The position numbers and the translations under genes are program-made. Of a stretch of 64,000 nt of DNA, positions 16,333 to 24,346 are shown in pieces (the stretch's first letter is position 1; each line of letters begins with the position of its first letter). Origin of the DNA: Palsa-1150 sp964531095 (GTDB lineage Bacteria > Myxococcota_A > Polyangia > Polyangiales > Polyangiaceae); contig CAZHED010000017.1 of NCBI GenBank assembly GCA_964531095.1, positions 1 to 64,000 on the forward strand. Direction: 5' to 3'. The notes under the pieces are model-generated. The model searched no databases. It was not told where the DNA came from and worked only from the letters and a program-made list of their open reading frames with translations.

Positions 16333-16943
16333 CCGCGCCTCCGCAGGCCTACGAGGCCTCGCGCCTGCCCGGTCAGGGCCGCGTCTCGCGCCGCATCTGG
16401 GGGATCGGCGCGATGACCTTCCGGCGCGCGCGCAACGTCACGGGGCTCGGCCGCTTTGAGCATCGCGGCGAATCGATCGCCCAGCGCGACGGGCTCCGGG
16501 CCGGACGCCTCGACGCCGGCCGGGGCTCCTGCTTCCTCGGCGTCGAGAACCGCGAGGCTCTGGATCGAGTGTGGCGTCACGCCGATGAGCAGGCGCTGCC
16601 CTTCGACGTTCACGACGAGCAGCTCGCTGCGCAGGCCGATGGGCGCGCGGCGAACGATCGTGAGCTCCCCGGCGTCGACGCGCTTGGGCAGAGAGCGCTT
16701 CCGAAGGTAAAAGGCGGCGCCGCCGAGGGTGACGAGAACCGCGACGACTTTCCAGGCGAACCCCACGGGCTGCGGCTGCGGCGAGAGCTCCAGGGGCTTG
16801 CTCGGGCGAAGGGCGAGGGGGGTTGCGCTGTCGGGCGTGGCGGAGGACGTATCGCGAGGTAGGTCGAGCTGAGCGCCGGCCTTCTGCGTCAGCACGGTGG
16901 CGGCGAGCGCCACGGCCATGGCGACCGAGCGAGCACGCGTCAC
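16329..16943 (-). CDS. fliO: Flagellar assembly protein FliO
   Basis: The protein is 204 aa. A signal-like N-terminus (VAMAVALAATVLTQKAGAQ) is followed by a polar linker, one membrane helix (FAWKVVAVLVTLGGAAFYLRKR, about residues 65-86) and a FliO-type cytoplasmic segment (LTIVRRAPIGLRSELLVVNVEGQRLLIGVTPHSIQSLAVL). FliO helps FliP assemble. The Arg/Pro-rich C-terminus looks disordered. The GTG at 16943 overlaps the fliN stop (GTGA); an internal ATG at 16919 is the alternative start. Identification rests on the post-TM motif and the position between fliN and fliP. Confidence 0.85.
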   Translation of the reverse strand: MTRARSVAMAVALAATVLTQKAGAQLDLPRDTSSATPDSATPLALRPSKPLELSPQPQPVGFAWKVVAVLVTLGGAAFYLRKRSLPKRVDAGELTIVRRAPIGLRSELLVVNVEGQRLLIGVTPHSIQSLAVLDAEEAGAPAGVEASGPEPVALGDRFAAMLKAAEPRDVARAPEGHRADPPDAARDAALTGQARGLVGLRRRG

Positions 16944-17248
16944 GACTCGCCCCGCGCGGTGGGCGCCACGATTTCGGTGATCCGAACGCCGTAGCGGTCG
17001 CCCATGACGATGGCTTCGCCCCTTCCCAAGAGGCGGCCGTTGACGAAAATGTCGAGAGGTTCGCCGGCGGACTTGGTCAGCTCGAGGGTCTGGCCGTTGG
17101 CAAGCCTCAAGACATCGGCGATCCGCAGGCGACGCCGCCCGATCTCGAGCGTGATTTCCACTTCGACGTCTTGCAGCAGGTCGAGAGAGCTGACGCGCGC
17201 GAGCGCGGCATCGACGGTGGGGGATTCTGGTTTCTCGGGAGAGCTCAT
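16940..17248 (-). CDS. fliN: Flagellar motor switch protein FliN
   Basis: The protein is 102 aa. The SpoA domain covers nearly all of it: LDLLQDVEVEITLEIGRRRLRIADVLRLANGQTLELTKSAGEPLDIFVNGRLLGRGEAIVMGDRYGVRITEIV. FliN forms the lower C-ring and binds FliH at the export gate. AAAGGAG precedes the ATG at a rather long distance of about 12 nt. Unlike in nearly all flagellar operons, it is separated from fliM by about 1.07 kb of non-coding tandem repeat. Confidence 0.93.
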   Translation of the reverse strand: MSSPEKPESPTVDAALARVSSLDLLQDVEVEITLEIGRRRLRIADVLRLANGQTLELTKSAGEPLDIFVNGRLLGRGEAIVMGDRYGVRITEIVAPTARGES

Positions 17249-17376
17249 GGATGGACGGGTCTCCTTTCAACGAACGTGCCGAGGCGGGCTGCTCATTCTG
17301 CGGAGCGCTTGCCTCTGGCCACGACCGCTGCTCATGTCGGCGTTGTGGAAGCGAAGGAACCCCTTCTCCCACTCAC

Positions 17377-18217
17377 GACCGCATCCGATTCGCTCTGGAC
17401 CGCGATTCACCCCCTCTGGATCGTGATTCAGACGCTACGGACCGCGATTCAGACGCTCTCGATCGCGTTCGAAAAGGGACTAGCCTCGTCTGATTCGCTC
17501 TGGACCGCGATTCAGACCCCGTCGATCGCGATCCATACGCTCTGGATCGCGATTCACCCCCTCTGGATCGTGATTCAGACGCTACGGACCGCGATTCAGA
17601 CGCTGTTGATCGCGATCCATCCGCTCTGGACCGCGATTCAGACGCCGTCGATCGCGATCCATCCGCTCTGGATCGCGATTCAGACGCCGTCGATCGCGAT
17701 CCATCCGCTCTGGATCGCGATTCAGACGCCGTCGATCGCGATCCATCCGCTCTGGATCGCNNNNNNNNNNNNNNNNNNNNNNNNNNNNNNNNNNNNNNNN
17801 NNNNNNNNNNNNNNNNNNNNNNNNNNNNNNNNNNNNNNNNNNNNNNNNNNNNNNNNNNNNGGGTCGCGGTTGAGAAGCTCAGGATCGAGTCCCATCCGCT
17901 CTGAATCGCGGTTGAGAAGCTCATCACCGCGATCCAGAGGCTCAGGGCCTCGTCCGGTTCGCTCTGGATCGCGATCGATGGGCTCTTGATCGAGTCGCGT
18001 CCGCTCTCTTTGGCGACCCAGAGGCTCCGACGCACGGTTCTAAGGCTCGTGACCGCGCTTCATCGGCTCTGGATCTCCGATCGAAGGCTCGCTGCCGCCT
18101 CCCATTCGCGACGGGGCGAGATCCGGTCGCTCGGGGCCGCCCCCCCGATGCTCTCGATCGCAACTCGGAGGCTGAACGGCAAGTCTTGCCTCTCATGGAC
18201 ACCGGATCGAAAGTTGC
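17377..18217. repeat. 21-bp minisatellite interrupted by an assembly gap
   Basis: Eighteen full 21-bp units run head to tail from 17377 to 17754, followed by 6 nt and then N. Consensus units alternate between gatcgcgattcagacgccgt(c) and gatcgcgatccatccgctct(g), so near the gap there is a 42-bp higher-order period. The unit core ATCGCGAT is palindromic and often extends to GATCGCGATC. To the right of the gap about 16 further 21-bp units can still be aligned from 17861 to about 18217, progressively more diverged towards fliM. Units next to the gap are the most uniform, as expected for recent expansion in the middle of the array. Confidence 0.88.
17761..17860. other. Assembly gap (100 N)
   Basis: Exactly 100 N bases, a conventional placeholder for a gap of unknown size. 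It falls inside the 21-bp repeat, which probably caused the assembly break. The number of missing repeat units cannot be known from this sequence. Confidence 0.99.
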
Positions 18218-18320
18218 GGGGAGCGTCGAGCTCGGTCTAATTCGCCATCCGAGAGCGGGAGCCGGCGCGCCCACGGACGGAGCGCATGACCCGCAGACTC
18301 GATGCGACGGCGCGCTCGCC

Positions 18321-19157
18321 CTACTTCGCGATGCGAATGGCGATCTGCCCGGCGTTCGTCGTGGGGTGGCCCCGCAGCACCACGCGCCCGTCGGCGCGAA
18401 CGTTGATCGCGCCTCCCACCGGGACGTCGAGCCGAATCGTGTCGCCAACCCGCAGGCTCGAGAGGTGCCCCAGGCTCATTTTCATGCGCGCGAGCTCCGC
18501 CACCAAATCGATCTCCACCTGCTCCACCACATCCGCGACGCGTGGATCGACGGCGCTCGGCGGTGTGTCACGCCGCTCTTCGGCACCGCCAACCAAGGCC
18601 TCTTTGGCGATCAGAAGCATCACCCGGCCGATCTGCGCACCGGCCCCGAGCTCGAAGCTGCACACGACCGGAGCGGTCTCGGAGCTCGCGTCGTCGCTGT
18701 CGGGCGCGCTCACCTGGAGCGCCACGCTGAACCGGCGAGCGAGGACCTCCGAAAAAGAACGGACCACGCCGTCGACGACGCGCGAGACGAGCGCCACCTG
18801 CGGCGGACTCAGTCCAGCCGGATCGAGCTGCGGCGGAGCCGTTCCGTCACCACCGAGCACTCCGTCCAGGACCATCGCGATGGCGCCGGCGTCGAGGATG
18901 ACCGCGCCGCGCGAGCCACCCGGCGTGACGGCCACATGGGTGGCGTGCATCGGGCGAGGTAAATCGCCGAGCAGCTCGCCGATGGGGATCGCCCGAGCGA
19001 AGCAAAGCGCCACGGGCGTCCCGTGACGTCCGAGAAACGGCATCGAGCGGCGGAGCGCCGAGGCGAGCTGCGGGCTCGCTTGCTCGAGGGCCGCGGCAGC
19101 GCGCCGGACACGTCCCCCCTCGGCCGCGAACCGCAGCAGCTTGCCTGCGTCACTCAT
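18321..19157 (-). CDS. fliM: Flagellar motor switch protein FliM, N-terminally short
   Basis: The protein is 278 aa, about 50 shorter than usual. The middle CheC-like domain (ARAIPIGELLGDLPRPMHATHVAVTPGGSRGAVILDAGAIAMVLDGVLGGDG) and the C-terminal SpoA domain (LARMKMSLGHLSSLRVGDTIRLDVPVGGAINVRADGRVVLRGHP) are present. The N-terminus (MSDAGKLLRFAAEGGRVRRAA) lacks the conserved LSQxEIDALL peptide that binds phospho-CheY. The ATG overlaps the fliL stop (ATGA). The protein should still form the C-ring between FliG and FliN, but directional switching by CheY may be absent or different. Confidence 0.87.
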   Translation of the reverse strand: MSDAGKLLRFAAEGGRVRRAAAALEQASPQLASALRRSMPFLGRHGTPVALCFARAIPIGELLGDLPRPMHATHVAVTPGGSRGAVILDAGAIAMVLDGVLGGDGTAPPQLDPAGLSPPQVALVSRVVDGVVRSFSEVLARRFSVALQVSAPDSDDASSETAPVVCSFELGAGAQIGRVMLLIAKEALVGGAEERRDTPPSAVDPRVADVVEQVEIDLVAELARMKMSLGHLSSLRVGDTIRLDVPVGGAINVRADGRVVLRGHPTTNAGQIAIRIAK

Positions 19158-19639
19158 TGGACGACGAGATCCGTGATGAGGACGTGTTCGGCGGTGGGAA
19201 CTCCGCCGGCGCGAAGGTGCTCTAGCATCTCCGCACGCATCTTCTCGCCTCCCGCGGGATCGATCACCTCTTCGTAAGGCACGGTCCGTAGAAAGCCGAG
19301 CGTCCCGTCGCGAATCCGCGGCGTCAGCGCTTTGAGGCCCTCTTCCTTCTCCTTCGCGTCGAACTCGATCGCGATGGCCACTTTCATCGCGTGCGCCTTC
19401 TTGTTCGCATCGGCGATGCTCAGCAGAAACGGCTCGAGGGCCAGAGTGGGCCCCGGAGCGGCCGCGGCGGGCGAGGCGTGCTCCGGAACCTCGGCGGCGC
19501 TCGCGTGATGTCCGCCGGCGAACTTCGCACCCCCGAACGCGGCCGCGGCAGCGAACACCGCCGGCAGCACCATGCCCACGACGGATGGTCCGCCCGCGCG
19601 CGCGGGGGCTGCCTGCTGCTTGTCTTTGGTGTCGCTCAT
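19154..19639 (-). CDS. fliL: Flagellar basal body-associated protein FliL
   Basis: The protein is 161 aa. One membrane helix (VVGMVLPAVFAAAAAFGGAKFAGG, about residues 20-43), an Ala/Pro linker and a periplasmic domain with LALEPFLLSIADANKKAHAMKVAIAIEFDAKE and IRDGTLGFLRTVPYEEVID fit FliL, which rings the stator units and stabilises them at high load. The C-terminal TAEHVLITDLVVQ is the conserved FliL ending. The leader before the ATG is pyrimidine-rich and shows no Shine-Dalgarno site. Confidence 0.88.
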   Translation of the reverse strand: MSDTKDKQQAAPARAGGPSVVGMVLPAVFAAAAAFGGAKFAGGHHASAAEVPEHASPAAAAPGPTLALEPFLLSIADANKKAHAMKVAIAIEFDAKEKEEGLKALTPRIRDGTLGFLRTVPYEEVIDPAGGEKMRAEMLEHLRAGGVPTAEHVLITDLVVQ

Positions 19640-19660
19640 GGGAGGAAGGGGAAGGTTTGC

Positions 19661-20944
19661 TTACTGCTTGAGCTGCATCAGGTCTTGCAGCATCTGATCG
19701 GCGGTCGTGATGGTCTTCGAGCTCGCCTGGAAGGATCGCTGGTGCGCGATGAGGTCGACGAACTGCGCGGCGATGTCGACGTTCGATTGCTCGAGCGAGC
19801 CGGTGACGATCGCCCCACGGCCTCCACCGCCCGCCGCCCCGAGCGCCGGATCTCCCGAGCCCTGCGTGGCCGCCCAAACGTTGTTTCCGGCTTGCGCGAG
19901 GTTGTCGTTCGAAGCGAACTTGGCCACCGCGAGCTGGCCGACCGCGACGGTCTGCCCGTTCGTGTAAACGCCGCTGACCGTGCCGTCCTGGCCGATCTTC
20001 ACGCCGCTCAAGTCGCCCGAGCCGTATCCGTCTTGACCCTGCGACGACACGACGCTGGGGTTGCCGAACTGCGTCGCTCCGTCGAGCCCGGTGCCGCCAC
20101 CGGCGATCGGGGTCCCGAGGTTGAGCCCGATGGTCTGGGCCTGCGCACCATTGAAGGTCACCGAGCCGCCCGTGGGCGTGACCGCCTGCAGCGCGCCGTT
20201 CGAGTTGAAGGTCATCGTGCCCGAGCCGAACTCGACGTTCTGGCCGGCGGTGCCGCCTTGGACTTCGCCGCCGTTGGCGACCTCGTGGTAGTTCCAGGAG
20301 TTGGTGCCCGTGTTCTCGAAGTACACGCTCAGCTGATGCGAGTTGCCGAGCGAATCGTACGCGGTGAGCGTCGTCGAGAAGTTGCTGGTGGTCGCGGGGT
20401 TCTGCGGATCCCACGGCGTGGCGGGAGGCGTCGCGTTCGCGTCGAGGTTCGCCGTGACGTTCAGCGCGGTCGTCGGCTTGGGCGAGAGCGCCGCCGTTTG
20501 CAGCGTGAGGGAGCCGATTTGCGACGAGAGCTGGCCGCTCGGAAGCATCTTGTAGCCTTGCAGCGCGAGCCCGTCGGGGTTCACGAGCGTGCCGTTCTTG
20601 TCGAGCGACGTCTGCCCGGCGCGCGTGTAGAAGTCACCGGTCTCGCCGTCGACGTTCCCGTGCACGACGAAGAAGCCGTCTCCGGAGATCGCGAGGTCGG
20701 TGGCCTGTCCGGTGTTGAGCATGCTTCCCTGCGCGAAGATCTGCTGCGCGCGATCCATGCGCACGCCCGCGCCAATCGCGTTCGGGTCGCCGATCGCCGA
20801 GCCCATCACGTTCTCGAAGACGGCTCGCGACTGCTTGAAGCCGACCGTATTCGAGTTCGCGACGTTGTTGCCGATGACGCCAAGCGCCTCTCCTTCGGCA
20901 TCCAGACCCGAAACGCCCGCGTACATCGCATTGAGAATCGACAT
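19661..20944 (-). CDS. flgE: Flagellar hook protein FlgE
   Basis: The protein is 427 aa. The rod/hook N-terminus (MYAGVSGLDAEGEALGVIGNNVANSNTVGFKQSRAVFENVM), the FlgE-specific central part (LTAYDSLGNSHQLSVYFENTGTNSWNYHEV) and the C-terminal helix (GSLEQSNVDIAAQFVDLIAHQRSFQASSKTITTADQMLQDLMQLKQ) are all present. It polymerises into the hook with the help of FlgD. AGGAGGAAGG lies just upstream of the ATG. It follows flgD by 25 nt. Confidence 0.95.
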   Translation of the reverse strand: MSILNAMYAGVSGLDAEGEALGVIGNNVANSNTVGFKQSRAVFENVMGSAIGDPNAIGAGVRMDRAQQIFAQGSMLNTGQATDLAISGDGFFVVHGNVDGETGDFYTRAGQTSLDKNGTLVNPDGLALQGYKMLPSGQLSSQIGSLTLQTAALSPKPTTALNVTANLDANATPPATPWDPQNPATTSNFSTTLTAYDSLGNSHQLSVYFENTGTNSWNYHEVANGGEVQGGTAGQNVEFGSGTMTFNSNGALQAVTPTGGSVTFNGAQAQTIGLNLGTPIAGGGTGLDGATQFGNPSVVSSQGQDGYGSGDLSGVKIGQDGTVSGVYTNGQTVAVGQLAVAKFASNDNLAQAGNNVWAATQGSGDPALGAAGGGGRGAIVTGSLEQSNVDIAAQFVDLIAHQRSFQASSKTITTADQMLQDLMQLKQ

Positions 20945-20969
20945 TGACCTTCCTCCTAGTTGCCGTCGC

Positions 20970-21665
20970 TCACGGAGTCGCCGGCGCAGCGCCGACGCTC
21001 ACGAGTTGCGACACCGGCGCGACCGCACCCGAGCTGAGGGTGAGCGCCGGATACCCTTGATCGTACGAAATTTTGGTGACCACGCCGGCCACCGACTGAG
21101 ACACGTTGACACTCTGACCGCTCGCGTCCGTGGCGGTGACGCCGACCGAATACGAGCCCGCGGGCGCAGGCGTCCCCGAATCGTCGGCTCCGTTCCACGT
21201 GATGGGAAGCGTGCCCGCGGCGACGGCGCCGAGCTTCATCGTCCGCACGACGTTGCCCTGTGCGTCCTTGATCGTCACGTTCACCTGCTGGGCGGATCCC
21301 GCGAGGGTCACGTTGGCGGTGGTGGCGAACGTTCCGTCCCAATTCATGCCGCTGCCTTGCACGGTGACGGTCTTCCCGACGAGGTCCGACGCGTTCGAGT
21401 TCGACATCCCCTGGAGCTGCGTGGAAATGGTGCTGAGGCTGGTCGACTGGGCGACGGTCTGCTGCACCTGCGTGAACTGCGCGAGCTGGGTGACGAACTG
21501 GGTGCCGTCGGTCGGAGCCAAGGGGTCTTGGTTCTGAAGCTGCGCCATGAGCAGCTTGAGGAAATCGTTCGTGCCGAGCGAAGGTGCCGACGCGCCCGCG
21601 GCGGCGGTCGCCGACGGGTTCGATGCGGCGGTCAGCTGCGAAGTGGAGTTGATGGGAGAGGTCAT
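20970..21665 (-). CDS. flgD: Hook capping scaffold protein FlgD
   Basis: The protein is 231 aa. The N-terminal motif FLKLLMAQLQNQDPLAPTDGTQFVTQLAQFTQVQQ is diagnostic. A Tudor/FlgD Ig-like part follows (MKLGAVAAGTLPITWNGADDSGTPAPAGSYSVGVTATDASG). FlgD caps the growing hook and is lost when FlgK is added. It lies 18 nt downstream of fliK and upstream of flgE. Confidence 0.94.
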   Translation of the reverse strand: MTSPINSTSQLTAASNPSATAAAGASAPSLGTNDFLKLLMAQLQNQDPLAPTDGTQFVTQLAQFTQVQQTVAQSTSLSTISTQLQGMSNSNASDLVGKTVTVQGSGMNWDGTFATTANVTLAGSAQQVNVTIKDAQGNVVRTMKLGAVAAGTLPITWNGADDSGTPAPAGSYSVGVTATDASGQSVNVSQSVAGVVTKISYDQGYPALTLSSGAVAPVSQLVSVGAAPATP

Positions 21666-21683
21666 GGCGGGTGTGTCCTATCG

Positions 21684-23915
21684 CTAAAGCACGATCCGGA
21701 CCCGGCGCGGCAAGACCGCTTCGACGACCGCCGGCGGCATGTCGCCGTCGGACTGCCGGCGGTTGTCCCGCGGCGAATCGCCGCCAGTGCCACTGCCGCG
21801 ATCCGGTGACGACATCGACGATCCCAGGGAGTCGCCGAACGCGGCGCTCGCTCCGTCGATGGTGAGCCGCCCGACGGGCACGTCGGCCGCGTGCAGATCG
21901 GCCGTCATCGCGCTCAAGTGCCCGCGCAGCGTTGCGCGCGCATCCTGCCCTTCCGCCGTCACCGCGACGTCCACCGTTGCGCCGGTGCTGTGGGCGCGGA
22001 CCGCGATGCGCCCCAGCTCTGGTACGTCGATCTGCCCGGTGGCGTCACCGCGGAGTACCGCGTGGTTGGCTACCGACACGAGCGCATCCCGCAGTCGTGC
22101 TCCCACCGCAGCAGAGGGTACGGTGGCAGCCGGCGTCGCTTTGGTGACGACCGTCACGGACTTGGCGGGACCGGCGGCATCCACGGGCGCGACCTCCAAC
22201 GCCGCTGCGGGCTGTGCGTTCGGCGCAGGACTGGCGCGGTCCGGAAGAGCCGCCGTCCCATCGCCGATCTTCGACCGAACGGCAGCGGGGGCTGCAGGCG
22301 CGCCGTCGACGCCGGCCGGGGCATGGTCGGCGCGCGCGGGCCTGCCGGGGACTGCGACGTGGGCAGCGGCAGGCGCGACGGGTTGACCAACGGAGGTCAG
22401 CGCGGAAACGCCCGGATTCTTCGCGGGCGCCGCGTCCGCCATCACGACGCGGCCTTGGGACCGGGTCGTGGCAGCAGCCGGAGGCGGTTCGAGCGAGACG
22501 GCGTCGGCCTTTGTCGCCGGCTCGTGCGCCGTCGGGTCAATCTCGATGGGCTGCGCGAGCGCGACGACATCGACGCTCGCCGCGGCCGTCGTCGGCAAGG
22601 GAGCGACGGCGACCATCGGCTGGTCGGCGACAGCGACATCGGCGTCGGCCGACAGAGCCGCAGCGGCCGGAGGAGACGTGACCACCGGCGGTGCTACCGC
22701 GCTGTCGGCGGCAAGAAGCACGGGCGAGGGGGCCTCTCGATCGCCGGCGCCCACCGGGGTCCCCGCGCTCGGCGCCTTCGACCCCACCGCGGGCGACGCC
22801 TGTCCGGCGAAGGGAACCCGAGCGTGTGGAATGGCCGCGGAGGCAACGCGCGGTGAGGCGAGGGCGGGAGTGCGCGACGCCACGGAGCCATCGGCCGGAG
22901 CAACCGGAGCAAGTCGAGCGTTGGACGCGGTCGCGGGCGTCGTCCCGGTCCCGGTCTCGGTCAGCGTCGCGATGCCGGCTGCGGGCGCGCCGGGAACTGC
23001 CGTCGCAGCGCGGACTGGGGTCGCGCCGGGGACGGCGATCGTGGTCGCGCCGGGGACCGCGCTCCTGGTCGCGCCAGGGACCGCGCTCGTGGTCACGCCA
23101 GGGACCGCGCTCGTGGTCGCGCCGGCGACGGTCGTCGCAGCGCGGACTGGGGTCGTGGTCGGAGCCCGGGTCGCGACGGGCCTGCCGGTCGCGTGGGCGG
23201 CCGTGGTCGTGGTGGTGGATCTGCCAGGCGCTGGCGGCCCGGGAGGAGCTGCACTCTCGGCGGCATTCTGACTCGCCACCAGGGGCGCGCCGGCGGTCGA
23301 ACGCGCGCGCACCGTCGCCATCGCCACGGCGGGCGCGGTCGAAGTCTCCGTCGTCGTGGCGGGCGCAGTCGCGGGAACGCTCGTAGCCGGGGACGCGAGC
23401 TCCCTCGCTGGGGTCGTCACCGCGGGGCCAACCGCCGCGGGCACGGCGATGCCGTTCGAGGGTGGAGGCGCGACCACGAGCGCCGGCGTCGCGGCAGAGG
23501 CGGGCGCGCCCGCATGGGACGGCGCCGTATCCTGTCGAGGAGCAGGTCCAATCGCCGGACGACCAACCGGGAGCCACCCCGGCGACAAGGCCACGGGCGC
23601 GAGCACGACCATCGCGACGGGCGCGGCCGCGACTTGGGGAGACCCCCGATCGCGGGCTTCGCGACGCGTGCCGCGCCCCTGGGGCGCCGGCAGCGCACCT
23701 GGGGCCGACGGCGCGGCTTGGCCGACGCTCTGGGCCGCGCCGTCGAACGCGGACCGCCCCTCATCGGCCGCGGCGGTGACCCCGGCGCTGAGCAGGGCCG
23801 CGAAGTCGAATGCCTCGCCACGCGCATCCACCGGGGTTCCCTTGGGCGCGGTGGCCGGCGCCTCGGCGGGCGTGCCGTTGGTCGTCCCCGTGGGAAAGAA
23901 AAGCGGACCGCTCAT
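21684..23915 (-). CDS. fliK: Hook-length control protein FliK
   Basis: The protein is 743 aa, long for FliK. About 600 residues of Ala/Pro/Thr/Val-rich, unstructured sequence include an 8-residue tandem repeat (AVPGATTS type). The C-terminal domain matches the FliK hook-control fold: GARLRDALVSVANHAVLRGDATGQIDVPELGRIAVRAHSTGATVDVAVTAEGQDARATLRGHLSAMTADL. FliK acts as a molecular ruler and triggers FlhB switching. Ruler length usually scales with the middle region, so a long hook is conceivable. The ATG overlaps the fliJ stop (ATGA). The family call relies on the C-terminal domain and the fliJ-fliK-flgD order. Confidence 0.87.
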   Translation of the reverse strand: MSGPLFFPTGTTNGTPAEAPATAPKGTPVDARGEAFDFAALLSAGVTAAADEGRSAFDGAAQSVGQAAPSAPGALPAPQGRGTRREARDRGSPQVAAAPVAMVVLAPVALSPGWLPVGRPAIGPAPRQDTAPSHAGAPASAATPALVVAPPPSNGIAVPAAVGPAVTTPARELASPATSVPATAPATTTETSTAPAVAMATVRARSTAGAPLVASQNAAESAAPPGPPAPGRSTTTTTAAHATGRPVATRAPTTTPVRAATTVAGATTSAVPGVTTSAVPGATRSAVPGATTIAVPGATPVRAATAVPGAPAAGIATLTETGTGTTPATASNARLAPVAPADGSVASRTPALASPRVASAAIPHARVPFAGQASPAVGSKAPSAGTPVGAGDREAPSPVLLAADSAVAPPVVTSPPAAAALSADADVAVADQPMVAVAPLPTTAAASVDVVALAQPIEIDPTAHEPATKADAVSLEPPPAAATTRSQGRVVMADAAPAKNPGVSALTSVGQPVAPAAAHVAVPGRPARADHAPAGVDGAPAAPAAVRSKIGDGTAALPDRASPAPNAQPAAALEVAPVDAAGPAKSVTVVTKATPAATVPSAAVGARLRDALVSVANHAVLRGDATGQIDVPELGRIAVRAHSTGATVDVAVTAEGQDARATLRGHLSAMTADLHAADVPVGRLTIDGASAAFGDSLGSSMSSPDRGSGTGGDSPRDNRRQSDGDMPPAVVEAVLPRRVRIVL
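23020..23139 (-). repeat. 24-bp tandem repeat inside fliK
   Basis: Five adjacent 24-bp units (starting at 23020, 23044, 23068, 23092 and 23116) of the type gtcgcgccagggaccgcgct encode an AVPGATxS octapeptide repeat in the ruler part of FliK. Being in frame, changes in copy number would change FliK length without breaking the frame. Confidence 0.8.
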
Positions 23916-24346
23916 GGCTTCGCCCTCGCCCCGCGCGCCGCTAGCTCGTCGGTGTTTCGCCGCTCTTGCCGGCTCTCCTCTTCGCGCTCTCCCGCGACGA
24001 TCCGATCGCGCCAGAGCTCCAGCTTTCGATGGTCCATCGCGGCCTTGACGACCGCGGCTGCGCAGCGGCGCTCTTCCGCGATCGCACGATCGAGCTGCCG
24101 CGCGGTCCCGTCCGCACGGAGCCGCAAGGTGCGAAGGTGCGCCGCCTGCTCGTCGAGGTCGGACGCTCGCGACACGCCGGTTCCAAAGCGCTGCGCTGCC
24201 TCCGACCACGCGTGCTCGTCTCGCTCTGCCTGCCGGCGCGAGTCGGCCACCGCACGCGCCGCAGCTGCCGCGCTGGCTCGCGCGGCCTTCATCGCGTCCT
24301 CACCCAACTCCACCAGCCGCCGTACACGACGCAAACGCGAGCTCAC
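23912..24346 (-). CDS. fliJ: Flagellar export chaperone-escort FliJ
   Basis: The protein is 144 aa, almost entirely a charged coiled coil rich in Arg and Ala (RRVRRLVELGEDAMKAARASAAAAARAVADSRRQAERDEHAW), the FliJ hallmark. It fits inside the FliI hexamer and links the ATPase to FlhA. It starts with GTG at 24346, overlapping the fliI stop (GTGA), and its stop overlaps the fliK start. Sequence conservation in FliJ is low; the call depends on size, coiled-coil character and gene order fliI-fliJ-fliK. Confidence 0.83.
   Translation of the reverse strand: MSSRLRRVRRLVELGEDAMKAARASAAAAARAVADSRRQAERDEHAWSEAAQRFGTGVSRASDLDEQAAHLRTLRLRADGTARQLDRAIAEERRCAAAVVKAAMDHRKLELWRDRIVAGEREEESRQERRNTDELAARGARAKP

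Larger units (their letters stand above)
17249..18320. other. 1.07-kb non-coding interval between fliM and fliN
   Basis: No convincing gene lies here. The interval is occupied by a 21-bp tandem repeat with a 100-base assembly gap and a degenerate flank. Because 21 is a multiple of three, several frames stay open on both strands, with heptad peptides such as SRSRADG or WIAIQTP, but their composition changes across the gap and none has a start with a ribosome site. The true length is unknown because of the gap. Confidence 0.8.

Noticed and set aside
17377..18217. The repeat array as a CRISPR locus
   Set aside because: Units are contiguous with no unique spacers, the repeat is 21 bp and degenerate, and there are no cas genes.
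17373..18448. Long open frames through the 21-bp repeat encoding SR-rich or WIAIQTP heptad peptides
   Set aside because: A 21-bp unit keeps several frames open on both strands by arithmetic. Composition changes across the gap, there is no ribosome site, and the frames run into fliM or fliN antisense sequence.
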